Of a stretch of DNA of 44,529 bases, positions 27,401 to 43,619 are shown piece by piece (the first letter of the stretch is position 1; each line of letters begins with the position of its first letter). Where the stretch lies: assembly GCA_009801015.1 (NCBI GenBank), contig VHZZ01010293.1, positions 7,256-51,784 of the forward strand, written 5' to 3'. The notes below the pieces were generated by a model. That model ran no database searches. It was given only the letters and a program-made list of their open reading frames with translations, and was not told the origin of the DNA. The position numbers and the translations under genes were made by a program. This DNA comes from Silene noctiflora. Its lineage: Eukaryota > Streptophyta > Magnoliopsida > Caryophyllales > Caryophyllaceae.

Positions 27401-30400
27401 CTATAGTAGCTTAATGTAATTTATAATGACGATTTTGGCTGCAATTGACTTTTTAAATTATTTGTCTAAGAAATTACTCCAGAACACTCAAAAGTTTTCT
27501 CTGCCTCTAGTTAGCCGTTGATTATAATCAAGAGGATAGATTCTTAGGTAATGACTAATTGGAACAGAGTAACGTTGGCACGATAATTTTACCCTATAAC
27601 TAACAGCTAGTGCTAGTGATGAGGTAGCTTTGGAAGAGTTTTCGAAAAAAGACAATATGAGAAATAACAGAGCATTAATGAGAATTTAAGTGGACTTAAC
27701 ATGTGGAGGGATCCACTGGCTAACTGATTAGGTGGGAGAAGAAAGTGTAGGTGAAGGGGGAGGTGGGATGTAATAGAAGGGTAAAATAATTTATTGAAAA
27801 GATGGACAGGTTGTGATTTGGAATGATGGGTTTTGGGACTAGTAGTTAGAAAAATAAAATTTTGGGAGATTTAGCTGCCAGTGTCTTTTTCTTTCTTTTA
27901 TCCCCCTTTCAAACTCGGGAAAAAGACGGCCAGTCTATTGAATGTAAGGTTCAATTGGTTAAGTAAATAGTTAAAGACTATAGCGAAGAATCATTTAGGT
28001 GTAGAGCTATCCGCTCAACTTGGTGTTTTAATATTCCGGCATTCACGTGTTTTCATATATAATAGTTTAGTTTTTGTGTGATGGTTGCATTTTGGTCCAT
28101 GCTTAGCTAAGCTCGCAGATGAAATTAGTGAATGTTTTAATCCGATATGTTAACTGCCTTGGAGAAGGTAGACTAATGGCTTCCCCTGCATCAACACTAA
28201 TTGTTGTAAAATTTACATTAGTTGGTCCTTTGGTGAACCATTCATTGGGGGAGCTAGTCTCATCTGTGGTAGTGAGAAATTGGTGCTCTAAGTGTGTCAT
28301 GGCTAATGAGGGGTGTGTGAAAACTGAGAGTGGTAGCATATTCTTCTTCATGCATTTTGATATTCTCATGTGCGTGGCTAAGATCTCTATGCTAATTGCT
28401 GTGGTTTATTATTCAAGCCAAACTAATGGTATTTTCTTACTGCTTCCAAACTGTGGTTTTTGCTCGACAGGTCAGGCAAAACTTGGTATACATATGATTC
28501 GGCTGAGCCAAATTACTGCTGTTTCTCGCTCAAATGATGATGTGAAGAGCCAAACTCTAGTGACTTTGCTTCGATTACTTGAAAGTCGCATAGCCTTCCA
28601 CAATGTCTTTCTTCGTCATCACTTATTCTGCATTTTGCAAGTCCTTGCTGGAAGGCAAGTGTTTTGTTTTTTTTTGCCTACTGCATTCCACAATGTCTTT
28701 TCTCGGCATCACTTTTTCTGCATTCTGCAATGTTACTTCTCTTACATTATGCTATACTTGGAAGTGCCGGAGGAGAGAGGCATTAGCAAATTCATGCTGT
28801 ACATGGAATGTGTTATTCTTCAAGTCTATTCTTTCTAGGATTTTCATATCAGCTGCCTTTGGGTTTGTTAGAGTTTTTGTTAAATGTTTTTTAACTTGCT
28901 CCATGTGTATTTTGTATTTATTGATGCCTTCATATCATTGGTTAGCAGTTCTAAATAGCTGTGCTATTGGACATGCTAAACTTTAGGGGGGGAATCTTTT
29001 TGGTGCCACGGACTCTGGGTTTATACTCCATCCTTTGCCCACCTGTGGTTTTTTTTTGTTCTATATTTCCATGGTGTTTTTTTCATTAGTATTTGAAATA
29101 GATACAAGTGAATCGAAAATTTAGAATTATTGCAACAACATTACCCCAATGCCTCAAGGGATCCCGCACAAATTTACAAGTATTAATTTAATATACATTC
29201 CAACCAATTGTGTACATTTTTCAAAATTCCGTTCTTATATCTTAAGGAGATGTAAACAATTGTTTGAACTGAGGTAGTAGTTATTAGAAATAGATACGGG
29301 TATCTATTTATCCCTACAGATTATTTAAGTTGAACTTTTTGTATATTGTTTCACCCTATGTTACTTGATCTCAACTGCAAGTATTAGACACGATATGGTG
29401 TCGGGTGTCGGATACAGCTATTTTGTGCGGAGTCTTCATAAAAAAAATTATTTCAGGCGGCCAACCCTTTATGAATAGTGAACTGGCTGGTCGTCCCAAA
29501 GCATTGACTTACTTACATGCTACTATTTCAAATTTATTTCAGGCGGCCAACACTTTATGATATTCCCAGAGATCAAATACGTCAAACAGGCTATGCAGAC
29601 ATTTGCAGCCAGCAAAGGAATAATTTCCTTGCTTTTATCAATCAAATGAAGCCCATGGATCCTTCTGCTGAGTATCATAGCCCTTTTGATCAGGAGCCGT
29701 TTAAAATTACTGATCCTATGAGTGATTTTCAGGAGCCAAACATTCAAGTTGAGGAACCTTTGAAATATGCGGATACTATCTCCAGTAGTCAGTCGCCCAA
29801 AATGCCGGTTCAGAATGACGCTATTGCCCTTGGCCAGGTGGAGGATGTAGCAGGTCAAGAAGTTCCCAAAGATGTAGATGTAGATATAGATGTAGATGTA
29901 GATACTATTTCACCTAGTCAGAACCATAATATTCTAGTTCAGGCTGATACTATTGCAAATAGTCAGGAGCTCAACATGCAAGCTCCGGAAGCTATCCAGG
30001 ATGTTGATACTCATTCCAGTAGTCAGATACATAATATGCCAGGTCAGCCTGATGTCAATAATGAGCACAACATGCAAGTTCCGGAAGCCTCCAAAGATGT
30101 TAATACGATCTCTAGCTGTCAGATATTGCCAGCTCAAGCCGATGGTATCGCCACTTGTCAGGAGCAGAACGTTCTAGGTCAGGAAGTTTCGAGAGATGAG
30201 GATACTATCTCCACCACACGGATGGAAAAAATGCCAGTTCAGGTGACAGTTAACCATGTAGATGCTGTTTCTAATAACCAGGTGGATAAGTTGCCGGTTC
30301 AGGAAACTCTAAAAGAGGCAGATAGCATATCTACTAGCCGGGAAAGGCGAGTGCCTCTTGTCAAAATTAGGGTCAAGCAAATAGCAACATCTAACAATGT

Positions 30401-31283
30401 TGAAAGAGCTAGCAACTCAAACCTCGAAAGATCTCAAGTTGGTTATAAGCAAGTCAATCCTGCTGCAAGCAGCTCGGTTTCTGTTGATGCACCTGATAGA
30501 AATTTTACTGAGGCTGTTTGTGTAAGCAACCATGTCACTGAAGAAGTAAACTCATGCCAGGGTCGTGGGTCTCACATGACAGCCAGTATCGGGAGTGCCA
30601 AGGTGGCAAGAGGAGGCGATGAGGTTGGAAGAGACCTCCAGTGCACTGCTGATTCTAGCAACATTCACCCAACTGGTGATCATTCATCACTTAATTTTGG
30701 TAGAGAAGGGATTGAGGTGCAAAAACCGGACTTGCTTCATGCGGCTTCAGTAGTGGGAGAGGATGTTGATAGGGGTTCATTGAGCACGGCAAACCCAGAA
30801 ATGAGTGGGAAACGGAAAGACAAGAAGGATAAAAAACGAAAGAGAGATGATCCCGAGTACTTGGAGAGGAAGCGTTTGAAGAAAGAGAAGAAGCAAAAGA
30901 AGAAAGAAATGGCGAAATCTTTGAACGAGGAAAGACACGCTGTTCTGGGGGAAGCACCACTGAGACTAACCGATGATGGGAAAAAGAGGGCTGATGACGA
31001 GATGAAGATGAGCCGGCCTCCAGGCAAGAGAGAGGAACCTTCAAGGATGATGGCTGATGTCAGGCCGAGACCTCCAGATCGAGGGATGCCATTGGATTCA
31101 ACATTGCGAATGGGAGGGGATGGGCTCAGAAACAAAGAAGCCAATGTAGGCATGACGCCTAATAACGAGAATGGACCACGGTTAGTGTTAAAAAGAGCGG
31201 AGAACAAACCTAAAGCCACTGAAGGCGGTTCAGGAACCAAACTAAGAATTAAGATAAAGAATCGAACGCTTGATAGATCTTGA
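6479..31283 (+). CDS. TAF2: TFIID subunit 2 (TAF2), 25 exons, 1566 aa
   Basis: TAF2 is a TFIID subunit that helps place RNA polymerase II at core promoters in the nucleus. I chained exons by recalled similarity to Arabidopsis TAF2 and by splice sites: 6479-6603, 8423-8756, 9696-9841, 9932-9998, 11973-12172, 12386-12539, 14097-14181, 14261-14352, 14805-14930, 15026-15079, 16128-16196, 16398-16495, 16591-16929, 17027-17114, 18514-18639, 18725-18781, 20010-20089, 20199-20241, 25326-25412, 26318-26407, 26769-26827, 26917-27007, 27095-27260, 28471-28654, 29543-31283. All phases agree (4701 nt). Residues about 30-560 are the M1-aminopeptidase-like fold. The protease HExxHQWFG is here YALARQWFG (352-360) and GAMEN is GASMG (323-327), so it is a non-catalytic scaffold. 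HEAT-like helices follow to about 985, then a low-complexity tail ending in basic clusters. Intron 24 has a GC donor. The exon 13 end is the least certain junction. Confidence 0.93.
7144..7536 (+). repeat. 3 x 131 bp tandem repeat in TAF2 intron 1
   Basis: Three direct copies begin at 7144, 7275 and 7406, each opening GATTAATGAAG and differing at only a few bases. The spacing is exactly 131 bp both times. The array lies in intron 1 (6604-8422), about 0.5 kb after the donor. High identity points to recent expansion. Confidence 0.92.
7765..8050. mobile_element. Possible MITE in TAF2 intron 1
   Basis: An imperfect inverted pair, TAATTGTTAAGGGTAATAGAG near 7785 and the inverse of CTCTATTACTCCCATAGTAA near 8006, brackets a C-rich interior of about 200 bp. 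Ends and superfamily are not certain, and no target duplication was resolved. Confidence 0.35.
9999..11972. other. TAF2 intron 4, nothing recognised
   Basis: This 1974 bp intron is AT-rich with poly-A/T runs (10230, 11108, 11655). I see no gene, RNA gene or clear element in it. Confidence 0.5.
13735..13998. mobile_element. MITE in TAF2 intron 6
   Basis: ATTCTTTGGAATTGCAACATTT at 13739-13760 and its near-perfect inverse AAATGTTGTAGTTCCAAAGAATT at 13971-13993 form terminal inverted repeats of about 21 bp around a non-coding interior. A GGAGGGAGTA motif follows the right end. A second half copy (GGAATTGCAACATTT) starts near 13783. Superfamily not assigned. Confidence 0.55.
16005..16041 (+). repeat. 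CTAGTCC short tandem repeat in TAF2 intron 10
   Basis: CCCTAGT units repeat about four times and run into a TACTCCGTA motif (16033-16041). It is a short telomere-like heptamer array, probably a microsatellite within a MITE scrap, 90 bp before exon 11. Confidence 0.7.
17115..18513. other. TAF2 intron 14, nothing recognised
   Basis: 1399 bp of AT-rich intron. The only motif noted is TACTCCGTA at 18252-18260. No ORF with recognisable homology. Confidence 0.5.
18782..20009. other. TAF2 intron 16, nothing recognised
   Basis: 1228 bp. A GTGTC-rich stretch near 19386-19440 faintly resembles one near 13085-13125 in intron 6; otherwise I see no gene or element ends. Confidence 0.45.
20941..22133 (-). 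mobile_element. Small non-autonomous LTR element (TRIM-like) in TAF2 intron 18
   Basis: Two direct repeats, 20941-21176 and 21890-22133, differ by a small fraction of their bases and an indel. The 5 bp ACATA stands before the first (20936-20940) and after the second (22134-22138), a perfect target duplication. The 12 bases next to the second repeat (21878-21889) read TGGTATCAGAGC on the minus strand, the initiator-Met tRNA binding site used by Ty1/copia elements, so the element faces minus. The interior is only about 713 bp and shows no gag or pol domain, so it depends on another element. The structure looks whole for its class, and the diverged LTRs suggest moderate age. Confidence 0.85.
22208..24818 (-). 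mobile_element. Non-autonomous Helitron in TAF2 intron 18
   Basis: Read on the minus strand, it starts TCTATATATATACAT (from 24818) and ends in a hairpin, CCCGT-loop-ACGGG (plus 22219-22236), followed by TGTCAAACTAG (end at 22208). The flanks are A and T on either side, the AT target that Helitrons use, with no duplication. TC start, 3' hairpin and CTAG end within AT together are diagnostic. No Rep/helicase is present. The 2.6 kb interior is very AT-rich and repeats a block three times (from about 22398, 23432 and 24040), each with ACAAACTCTTA then later TTTTTCAATGTGGGACAA. Confidence 0.85.
25193..25220. repeat. (CG)n/(CA)n microsatellite in TAF2 intron 18
   Basis: An alternating purine-pyrimidine run, CGCGCGCG passing into CACACACACA, sits about 105 bp before exon 19. 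Such a run can adopt Z-DNA, but no function is implied. Confidence 0.9.
25413..26317. other. TAF2 intron 19 with a less AT-rich block
   Basis: The part from about 25530 to 25780 is richer in C (then G) than its surroundings and reads open for 85 codons on the minus strand, but the translation resembles nothing I know. It may be an inserted fragment. No borders seen. Confidence 0.35.
27261..28470. other. TAF2 intron 23, nothing recognised
   Basis: 1210 bp. Open frames on both strands near 28100-28470 run into exon 24 and have no recognisable homology. No transposon ends seen. Confidence 0.45.
28594..28730 (+). repeat. Tandem partial copy of TAF2 exon 24
   Basis: Bases 28594-28640, inside exon 24, recur at 28684-28730 inside intron 24 exactly 90 bp later with about 6 mismatches in 47. 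The copy stops before the splice donor, so it has no donor of its own. Confidence 0.88.
28655..29542 (+). other. TAF2 intron 24, GC-AG type
   Basis: Exon 24 ends GCTGGAAG and the intron opens GCAAGT, a match to the GC-AG consensus. No GT nearby restores the frame. The acceptor ATTTCAG ends at 29542, and the joined protein reads [13 protein letters not shown] against LAGRPPTLFGVPK as I recall it from Arabidopsis. The intron contains partial copies of both bordering exons (see the two repeat entries). GC donors are about one percent of plant introns and are often alternatively spliced. Confidence 0.85.
29447..29570 (+). repeat. Duplicated acceptor and start of TAF2 exon 25
   Basis: The TTATTTCAG acceptor plus the first bases of exon 25 occur twice, 86 bp apart: a decoy (exon-like sequence from 29457) and the true one (from 29543). 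They match over about 27 bases with one mismatch. Splicing to the decoy would read RPTLYE and then a stop. Confidence 0.85.
29543..31283 (+). other. TAF2: TAF2 last exon: repetitive acidic/Gln tail and Lys-rich nuclear signal
   Basis: This single exon gives residues 987-1566, over a third of TAF2. Residues about 1064-1254 hold roughly six diverged copies of a unit of about 30 residues built on DTISSSQ...MPVQ...EV.KDVD. A GATGTA minisatellite at 29871-29904 encodes a [10 protein letters not shown] run inside it. A KIRVKQ motif follows near residue 1264. Residues about 1407-1445 are dense in Lys/Arg ([13 protein letters not shown], then [12 protein letters not shown]) and look like a nuclear localisation or nucleic-acid-binding segment. 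The C-terminus, KLRIKIKNR, is again basic. It is a disordered tail that I expect to vary strongly between species. Stop codon at 31281-31283. Confidence 0.85.
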
Positions 31284-32294
31284 GTGTCATTTTAGGTTTT
31301 AATCGGTGTTTGATTCTCAGGCAATTACCGCTATATAGCATGATTTGAGATGTAAGGATAGTGATTACTGGATCCTCTTCCACATTGGTCGTGGTAATTG
31401 TCCGTGTAAATAATTGTTTTGTAGTAACAGTTTTGCAACTTATAATTGTATCATCATTAATAGAGTCCATTTGTTATCACCTTTTTTGGTCATCGCAACT
31501 TCATAAATTCATTCATTGTTACTATTTTGCATAACAATGAGTAACAATAACAACGAAAGTGCACTTTTTGCACTTTTTGGAGTTTCTACCATTCTGAATT
31601 TTTGATAATATAAAGTACTTATCGATACACTTGACAATAAAGTACCTGTGGATACACTCGACAATCGCGATAATATATCATGTCTTTGTTTTTTTGTAGG
31701 TATTCTCTTGAAACACAATTGATGAGGAAAAGTAAACAAAAGTCATCAAAGATCATTATTCAACCATTCCATCATAGTTTTAGTTATCCAACCCTAGTTT
31801 ACTTTTTTGTACCAATAATGTATTATTACCATTTTATATTTATATTAAAAAAATATATATTTGTTGTCCAGCAACTCTCTATATGACCATTATATATCAT
31901 CACATTATTTGTATTTTAGTTTTATTTTAACAACTCGATATCTTATTAGTAATACTGACATATTTAAACAAGTAAGTTATCAATATAAAAGATTAGGTTA
32001 TCAAAATAAAATATAACCACTGAGCATTATCCATCGTAACTAACCACTGAAACGACTGACATTAGTCCGTAAATTGTCTTTGATATAAAAAACAGGATTA
32101 TTAAAAAAAAAAGAAATCTCTTAAAGGAAACATAAAAACCAAGGTTAAAGGACTCGAACTCAATAGTACAAAACATTAAAAGCCAGGCTTTGAATAACAC
32201 AAACCAACCCCAAAACTAAACACTTTTTAGAGAGAGAAAGTAGAAGTAGATCAACCACCACCAACAAGAGAGATAAAGTAGTAGACGAAGAAAA
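31284..32294 (+). promoter_or_regulatory. TAF2-RPN11 intergenic region
   Basis: It holds the TAF2 3' UTR and the RPN11 promoter. AATAAT-like signals are scattered, but no single polyadenylation site stands out. No TATA box is clear at a sensible distance from the RPN11 start. The RPN11 leader is A-rich with a GAGAGAGAAAG tract at about 32230, of a kind common in plant 5' leaders. Confidence 0.5.
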
Positions 32295-38583
<6,289 letters not shown>

Positions 38584-39694
38584 TTTGTGACCGTTTCAGC
38601 CTTGACATAGACCATTGCGGTTACTCTTATCTTTTCTTATATTTTTTCGTAGCCCTTCTATGATTTTCATAGTCAAAACATAGAGCTCGGATTGATGCAT
38701 TGCTCTGAAGTTGATCAGAAATATTCATGTTTCCTCTCTCTGGACTGTCCCGAATATTAAGGTTTATATGCTAGCATGTAACTTCACCAACTTGAACTCA
38801 ATACTTTTGGCTTGTACCACAGATGATAGGGTGTTACTGTATTACATTCGCATGGGGGTGGTTTTAATTCATTATTCATATCAAACGTAAATGCACTGTA
38901 TTGACTTGGACCTTCCAAAATGAAAAATGTAGAAAATTCAAATATCCCAACAGTTGCACTAGCAATCAAGGTAAGGAATTCTGTCTGGTTAAGGAATCTG
39001 GAAATCTGAGAAAGAGTGGAGCTTTATGGAGTTGTACGAACGTACAGCCTCGACCTCGTGGAATTGTGATCGTTCACTTTTTTGTTTTTTTTTTGGCAGC
39101 CAAATAACATGTTATACACCCAAATGTAATGTTTATTTTTACCAGTGGCATACAAATGAAAACATTTTACTTGAAAATTTACAAGAAATGCTTATAAAAG
39201 GCGAAATTGGAAAAAAAGTGGAGTTGTATATGCACATCTAATAGCATGTACAACACAAATGTAGGGTCGGGTAAGAAGGTGCCAACATTTCATTTCGGGT
39301 TTCAGGCCTGTTGATGGCAATCGCGTACTTAAATGGGCTGTTTCTTTTGTGACTTTTGAGGACCACATGAACACACGTTACCTTGTTGGGCTACAATTTG
39401 CTTCTCATTTTGTCTACGTACACTATTTTTCGTCGTTTCCGACGAAACACAAATTATTGTTTATACCGTGACTTTAGTAGTAATCATAGTTTGTCTTTGA
39501 ATTTTGTGACGAACAAGTTGGTTGTTTATTTTGTGACCATGATAAGTCGCACAAACGGAAATTCGTCATGAAAAAATTTGCGACTAAATCATATAATCGT
39601 CGCAAAATTCCCTAAACGTTCATTAATTCTAACTCTGCGATAATTTATGTTTTAAGATCGTTAATTAATTACGCTCACAATTTAACGCATTTTC
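38584..39694. other. RPN11 3' flank, no gene
   Basis: It starts with the RPN11 3' UTR; a polyadenylation site cannot be picked with confidence. From about 39420 to 39620 the motifs CGTCGTTTCCGACG, GTGACGAAC, TTGCGACTAAATC and CGTCGCAAAATTCC recur, which look like subterminal motifs of CACTA-type transposons, but no CACTA terminus was found. Confidence 0.4.
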
Positions 39695-40190
39695 GTAGTA
39701 ATACTTGAGTCTTACCATACATTTACATTATATTCAGCGCTATTATACAGCTCGAAATACATGTAAATGTAATGTTAAGAAAACAACCGAACAACCTATC
39801 TATAAAATACTTCACAGATTAGGGGGACGAAGAACCAATGAATATTCATTTATTAAATTCTCTAATGTTCAAGCAATATTCACTTGTCAAGTTGGTCAAT
39901 ATCAAAATGAATTTCAAAATAGTGTATTATTGTACGAGTACGATGTAGTGATGCAACACACAAAATTAGATAATCACGTCTTGGAATAATGTGTGTAAAT
40001 AATAAAGAAAAGCACAAAATTGTCAACGGTAAGTCAATTCGCAAACATTATTTGTTAACTTGAAGTAGGGACTTACTTAGTTGACGATACTAGGTAGTTA
40101 GCACATGTATATATGCTCGGTGCTGTTCACATACTAGTTAAGTTGTAATCTCGTAATTGGTTCTCGTTATCCATGACAATGATATTAAGA
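39695..40190 (+). repeat. 0.5 kb direct repeat, copy 1, with a 94-codon ORF
   Basis: This block and 41821-42315 are co-linear direct repeats, roughly 90 percent identical, both starting GTAGTAATA. An ORF at 39705-39989 encodes 94 residues ending LLYEYDVVMQHTKLDNHVLE. I do not recognise the protein. The block probably belongs to a transposon. The two copies keep the frame open but differ at 22 residues plus one indel, so selection on the protein looks weak. Confidence 0.7.
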
Positions 40191-41820
40191 CTGTTCTCCG
40201 TTGCTTCGGTTTCTCGGTATCCTTGTAGAATATGTGAAGGAAACCTCCCAAAGGCTGGGTCCGAGCTTATCTACCAGATCCGGGGGGATGCGGAAGATAA
40301 GGATCGGCCTAGAGGGTTGAACCCAACTCGACACGATGGAGACCACCGTCGGATGCGCCAGGGGTAAATAGTCCCTCAGGCGGCGAAATATAGACGGTAG
40401 TTGACGCACCTCCCTCTCGAAGATCCTTCCCATCGAACTGAGACTAGGCAACAACGCCTTAGCTCCGCAACAGCCGCATGAGACAATTCGGGAGGAGATG
40501 GAGTTCGGCTTAGCATGCCAACCGTAGACGGTGAAGAACTGCCCGACTAGCACGAACATGAACCACCAATGGATTGAGTAACAACAACATCACTACATAC
40601 CGACAGCTGTCAACATCAATGGATTCAGAGAAAAAATATGCACTTCAGCACGCCCTAAAAAGAGTGTCTCCCAGGGAATTGTAACAATTCCTTTTATAAG
40701 CATATAACACGTGACAGAAAAAGAACAAAAATTACATTTGTGTCTCACATTAAAGTGGATGAAAATAAAAAGAATACAAGAGAAGTCATTCTCTCCTCTA
40801 ACACAGGAAGCTGTCTAGTACATACAAAGATAAAAAGTCCTACACTAGGGCCTCCCCCAGGACGGCGCCTCAGTTACCTTGGAGAGGGAGTGTTCAACCT
40901 CGACAAACCTCGCCTCCGACATATTGAAGTCTTCGTCCTTGGCCATCTCAGATATGGTCCGCATAGCCTCGGCCTTCACAGAAGCCGACATTCGATCCCT
41001 AAAGAGGAGATTTCAAAACGCCTTCCTTTTCCGGTTACGAGAATCCCCTTGCCGACTCCGAACACAGGGAAGAACATCCAAAACTATTTCCCACTCAGGG
41101 TTCACGCTTGAACTTCCTCAGGTTCAACCACAAGCGCATAAACTAGAGACGTGACCGACTCCTCCGATCCGGCCGGCCGCCTACTCTCGGGCACAGTACT
41201 CCTTCTCGACAACGACATTAGGAGGACTCCACGCCCAAAGCTTCCAACAAACCTCCCAAGTGAAACGCGGAAACAAATCTCCAAATATATCAACCCATGA
41301 ACTCACTTATCCAAGGCATTTATAGGAAAGTACAAGGAGTAGGTAGACCGCCGCAAGCCGCCACATGGCGCAACATTATTTGAATCGACAAGGCTCCCAC
41401 ATACTCGCCTTAAATGTCATGGCCGTGTTAACCCACACAAATAATTTCCCATGAATTCCTTAAAAGGGAAGGAACTTACATAGAGACAAAAGATCTTTGT
41501 TAGGGAAGAAGGAGAAAGAAATCAGTCAACAATCAATCATAACAAATACTTCATTCTCTCTCTAGAAGTAAGACTATCTAAAGCATCTAAGAGAGAGATC
41601 GGACCAACCCTCACGCGAACGTCTCGGCTATACATATGAGGATAACGTACTGACTTAGGCATCAAAGAGGCCCCCCTTGCGACACCCCCGATTCCCTGTG
41701 TGTTGCATGTGCAGGCAAAGTTCAAGGCAACAGAGGATCATCTTACCCTATATCCCAAAGCAGTGCGTTGACCCGGTGCAATTTTGGACAACGCTGGCTT
41801 AATTGTTTTAACCCGAAAAA
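40191..41820. mobile_element. GC-rich LTR-retroelement-like block
   Basis: The block is richer in GC than its flanks and has no recognisable coding domain. The stretch near 41640-41690, ACTGACTTAGGCATCAAAGA then GGCCCCCCTTGCGACACCCC, resembles the U5 part of plant LTRs, and CCCGGTGCAATTTTGGA near 41775 resembles an LTR-to-leader border. A TATAGG/TATAAG motif lies near 41320 and 40693. It may be a solo LTR or a broken non-autonomous element. It lies between the two 0.5 kb direct repeats. The family is uncertain. Confidence 0.4.
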
Positions 41821-42315
41821 GTAGTAATATTTGAGTCGTACCATACATTATTTACATTATATTCATCACTATTATACAGCTCGAAATGCATGTACATTTA
41901 ATGTTAAGGAAACAATCGAACAACCGGTCCATAAAATGCTTCACATATTAGGCGGACGAATAACCATTGCATATTCATTTATTAAGTTTTATAATGTTCA
42001 AGCAATATTTATTTGTCAAGTTGGTCAATATGAAAATGAATTTAAAAATAGTGCATTATTGTACGAGTACGATGTAGTGGTGCAACACATAAAATTAGAT
42101 AATCACGTCTTGGAATAACGTGTGTAAATAATAATGAAAAGCATAAAAATGTCAACGGTAAATCATTTGGCATACATTGTTGGTTAACTTGAAGTAGGTA
42201 CTTACTTAGTTGACAATACTAGGCAGTAGGCACATGTATGCTTGATGCTGTTCACATACAAGTTAAGTCGTAATCTCGTAATAGGTTGTCGTTATCCACG
42301 ACCACAATATTAGGA
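41821..42315 (+). repeat. 0.5 kb direct repeat, copy 2, with a 95-codon ORF
   Basis: The partner of 39695-40190. Its ORF at 41831-42118 encodes 95 residues and shares 72 positions with copy 1, best in the last 40 residues (GQYENEF...LLYEYDVV). It ends, like copy 1, in GTTATCCA/GTTATCCAC followed by an AATATT-like stretch. Not recognised as a known family. Confidence 0.7.
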
Positions 42316-42341
42316 AGATAAATACGGAGTATTTGTCAATA

Positions 42342-42540
42342 CACAAATTCTCATTTGTAACGGTCAATATCCGTCGCAAGCTTGTGACGGGTCAAATAAA
42401 ACCCACATGGGGAGATAAAGACAAGTCATTTGTGATTCTCTATACATTCTATTTTTTTTCTTATCCTACCATGTGGGTGATACTTGACAAGTGGGACCTA
42501 TTGCTCTCAATAATACTAAGTTACTTGGACTGATTATTTA
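42342..42540. mobile_element. MITE-like block with CACAAATTCTCATTTGT palindrome
   Basis: It begins with the motif seen at 4222-4257 (CACAAATTCTCATTTGT then CGGTCAATATCCGTCGC), followed by a palindromic GCAAGCTTGTGACGGGTCAA stretch. It also holds ACCCACATGGGGAGATAA near 42399 and the partly inverted ATCCTACCATGTGGGTGAT near 42463. Ends uncertain. Confidence 0.45.
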
Positions 42541-42599
42541 TTTATTATTTTCATATGAGTTAGAAGGCCAATGGCCAATGCTAAACAAAGAGTAGAAAT

Positions 42600-42860
42600 C
42601 TATGAGTAGACCTAGCAAAACTATCCGTCGATTCAAATAATCAAACCGAATCTGAATTGAAGATCCAAGCTGACCCTAAATTTAAGTTGACCCGATCCTA
42701 TTCAACTCGACCCGAATTTTTTTTATCTAAACTGACGTCATCCCCTAATAATTTAAAAAACCACCCGAAAATTACTCGAACTCGACCCCACTCGAAGTCT
42801 TGCAAACCCGAACAATACCAAACCCAAACTGACCCTTAACGAATCAAAGTCGATTAACCC
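42600..42860. repeat. Degenerate ACCCGA-rich repeat
   Basis: Units such as GACCCGA, CTCGACCC and AACCCGAA recur; this is the reverse-strand form of the TCGGGT repeat at 1488-1690 and 43620-44035. No coding function. Confidence 0.5.
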
Positions 42861-43619
42861 GTTTGTCAGATCCATGGCTATGAGCACATAAATCAACGGG
42901 TAAAAAGTCTTTTTAGCTTAATGAGACGTATAGAGTTCAAATTAAACCCTACATAATGCAACAGTGCTGAAACTCATAAGGAAGAAATGTCATAATAACC
43001 ATACCAGCTCGAAGTCATACTAAATCGGGTATTCGGGTGGTTTATAACATAGTGAAATAGTATCAGATTATTTAACAAGAATACACAAAACTGCAGGTGA
43101 TCTTCTCAAATTATTTCAAGCTTCAATTTAACTCACAATAGAGTTTACAACTGTCCTCAACCTCTTCTCATATTACACATATCACCTTCTACCTCTTTAA
43201 CATGTTATTCCCCCTTTAGTCTACTATCAATGACCCACCCAACCCTTATCAGTCACCACATAAAAACGTTACAATTGTCACCATATTTCTTTGTTTATTA
43301 TTAGTTAGATTGAATTTTGAAATATTTTGAGAAGATCAACAATAATTTAAAGTATTTTTATTTTATAATCCACCAGTATATCACAAAATAAATAAATTAT
43401 TAGACAAAGTAGACCATTTATTTCTCTTAGAAAATAAAGTATTGTAGAGGATTGGACAATGATGTATTTGTTTTTAAAAAAGAATTCATTTATTTATTTT
43501 TTTGTTGTATATTTCTTTTGTTCTTGTTTGTCATATCAATAAACATGGTGTATCATAGCGTATCTTATGAATATACTTTAATCGATGGCGCAACATCATT
43601 TGAAGTAGGCTAGGTAAAC
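42861..43619. other. Gene-free AT-rich stretch
   Basis: No gene, RNA gene or element ends recognised. Confidence 0.5.

Noticed and set aside
28119-28838. 239-codon open frame on the + strand
   Set aside because: It runs from intron 23 through exon 24 into intron 24; only the exon 24 part has recognisable protein similarity, in a frame that the splice sites explain.
30737-31240. 167-codon minus-strand frame opposite TAF2 exon 25
   Set aside because: Antisense shadow of the Lys-rich coding sequence; low complexity and no homology.
40185-40559. 124-codon minus-strand frame in the GC-rich block
   Set aside because: No recognisable domain; open frames are expected by chance in GC-rich sequence.
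39695-42315. The two 0.5 kb repeats as the LTR pair of one element
   Set aside because: They do not begin with TG or end with CA and have no visible primer site or target duplication; each carries an internal ORF instead.
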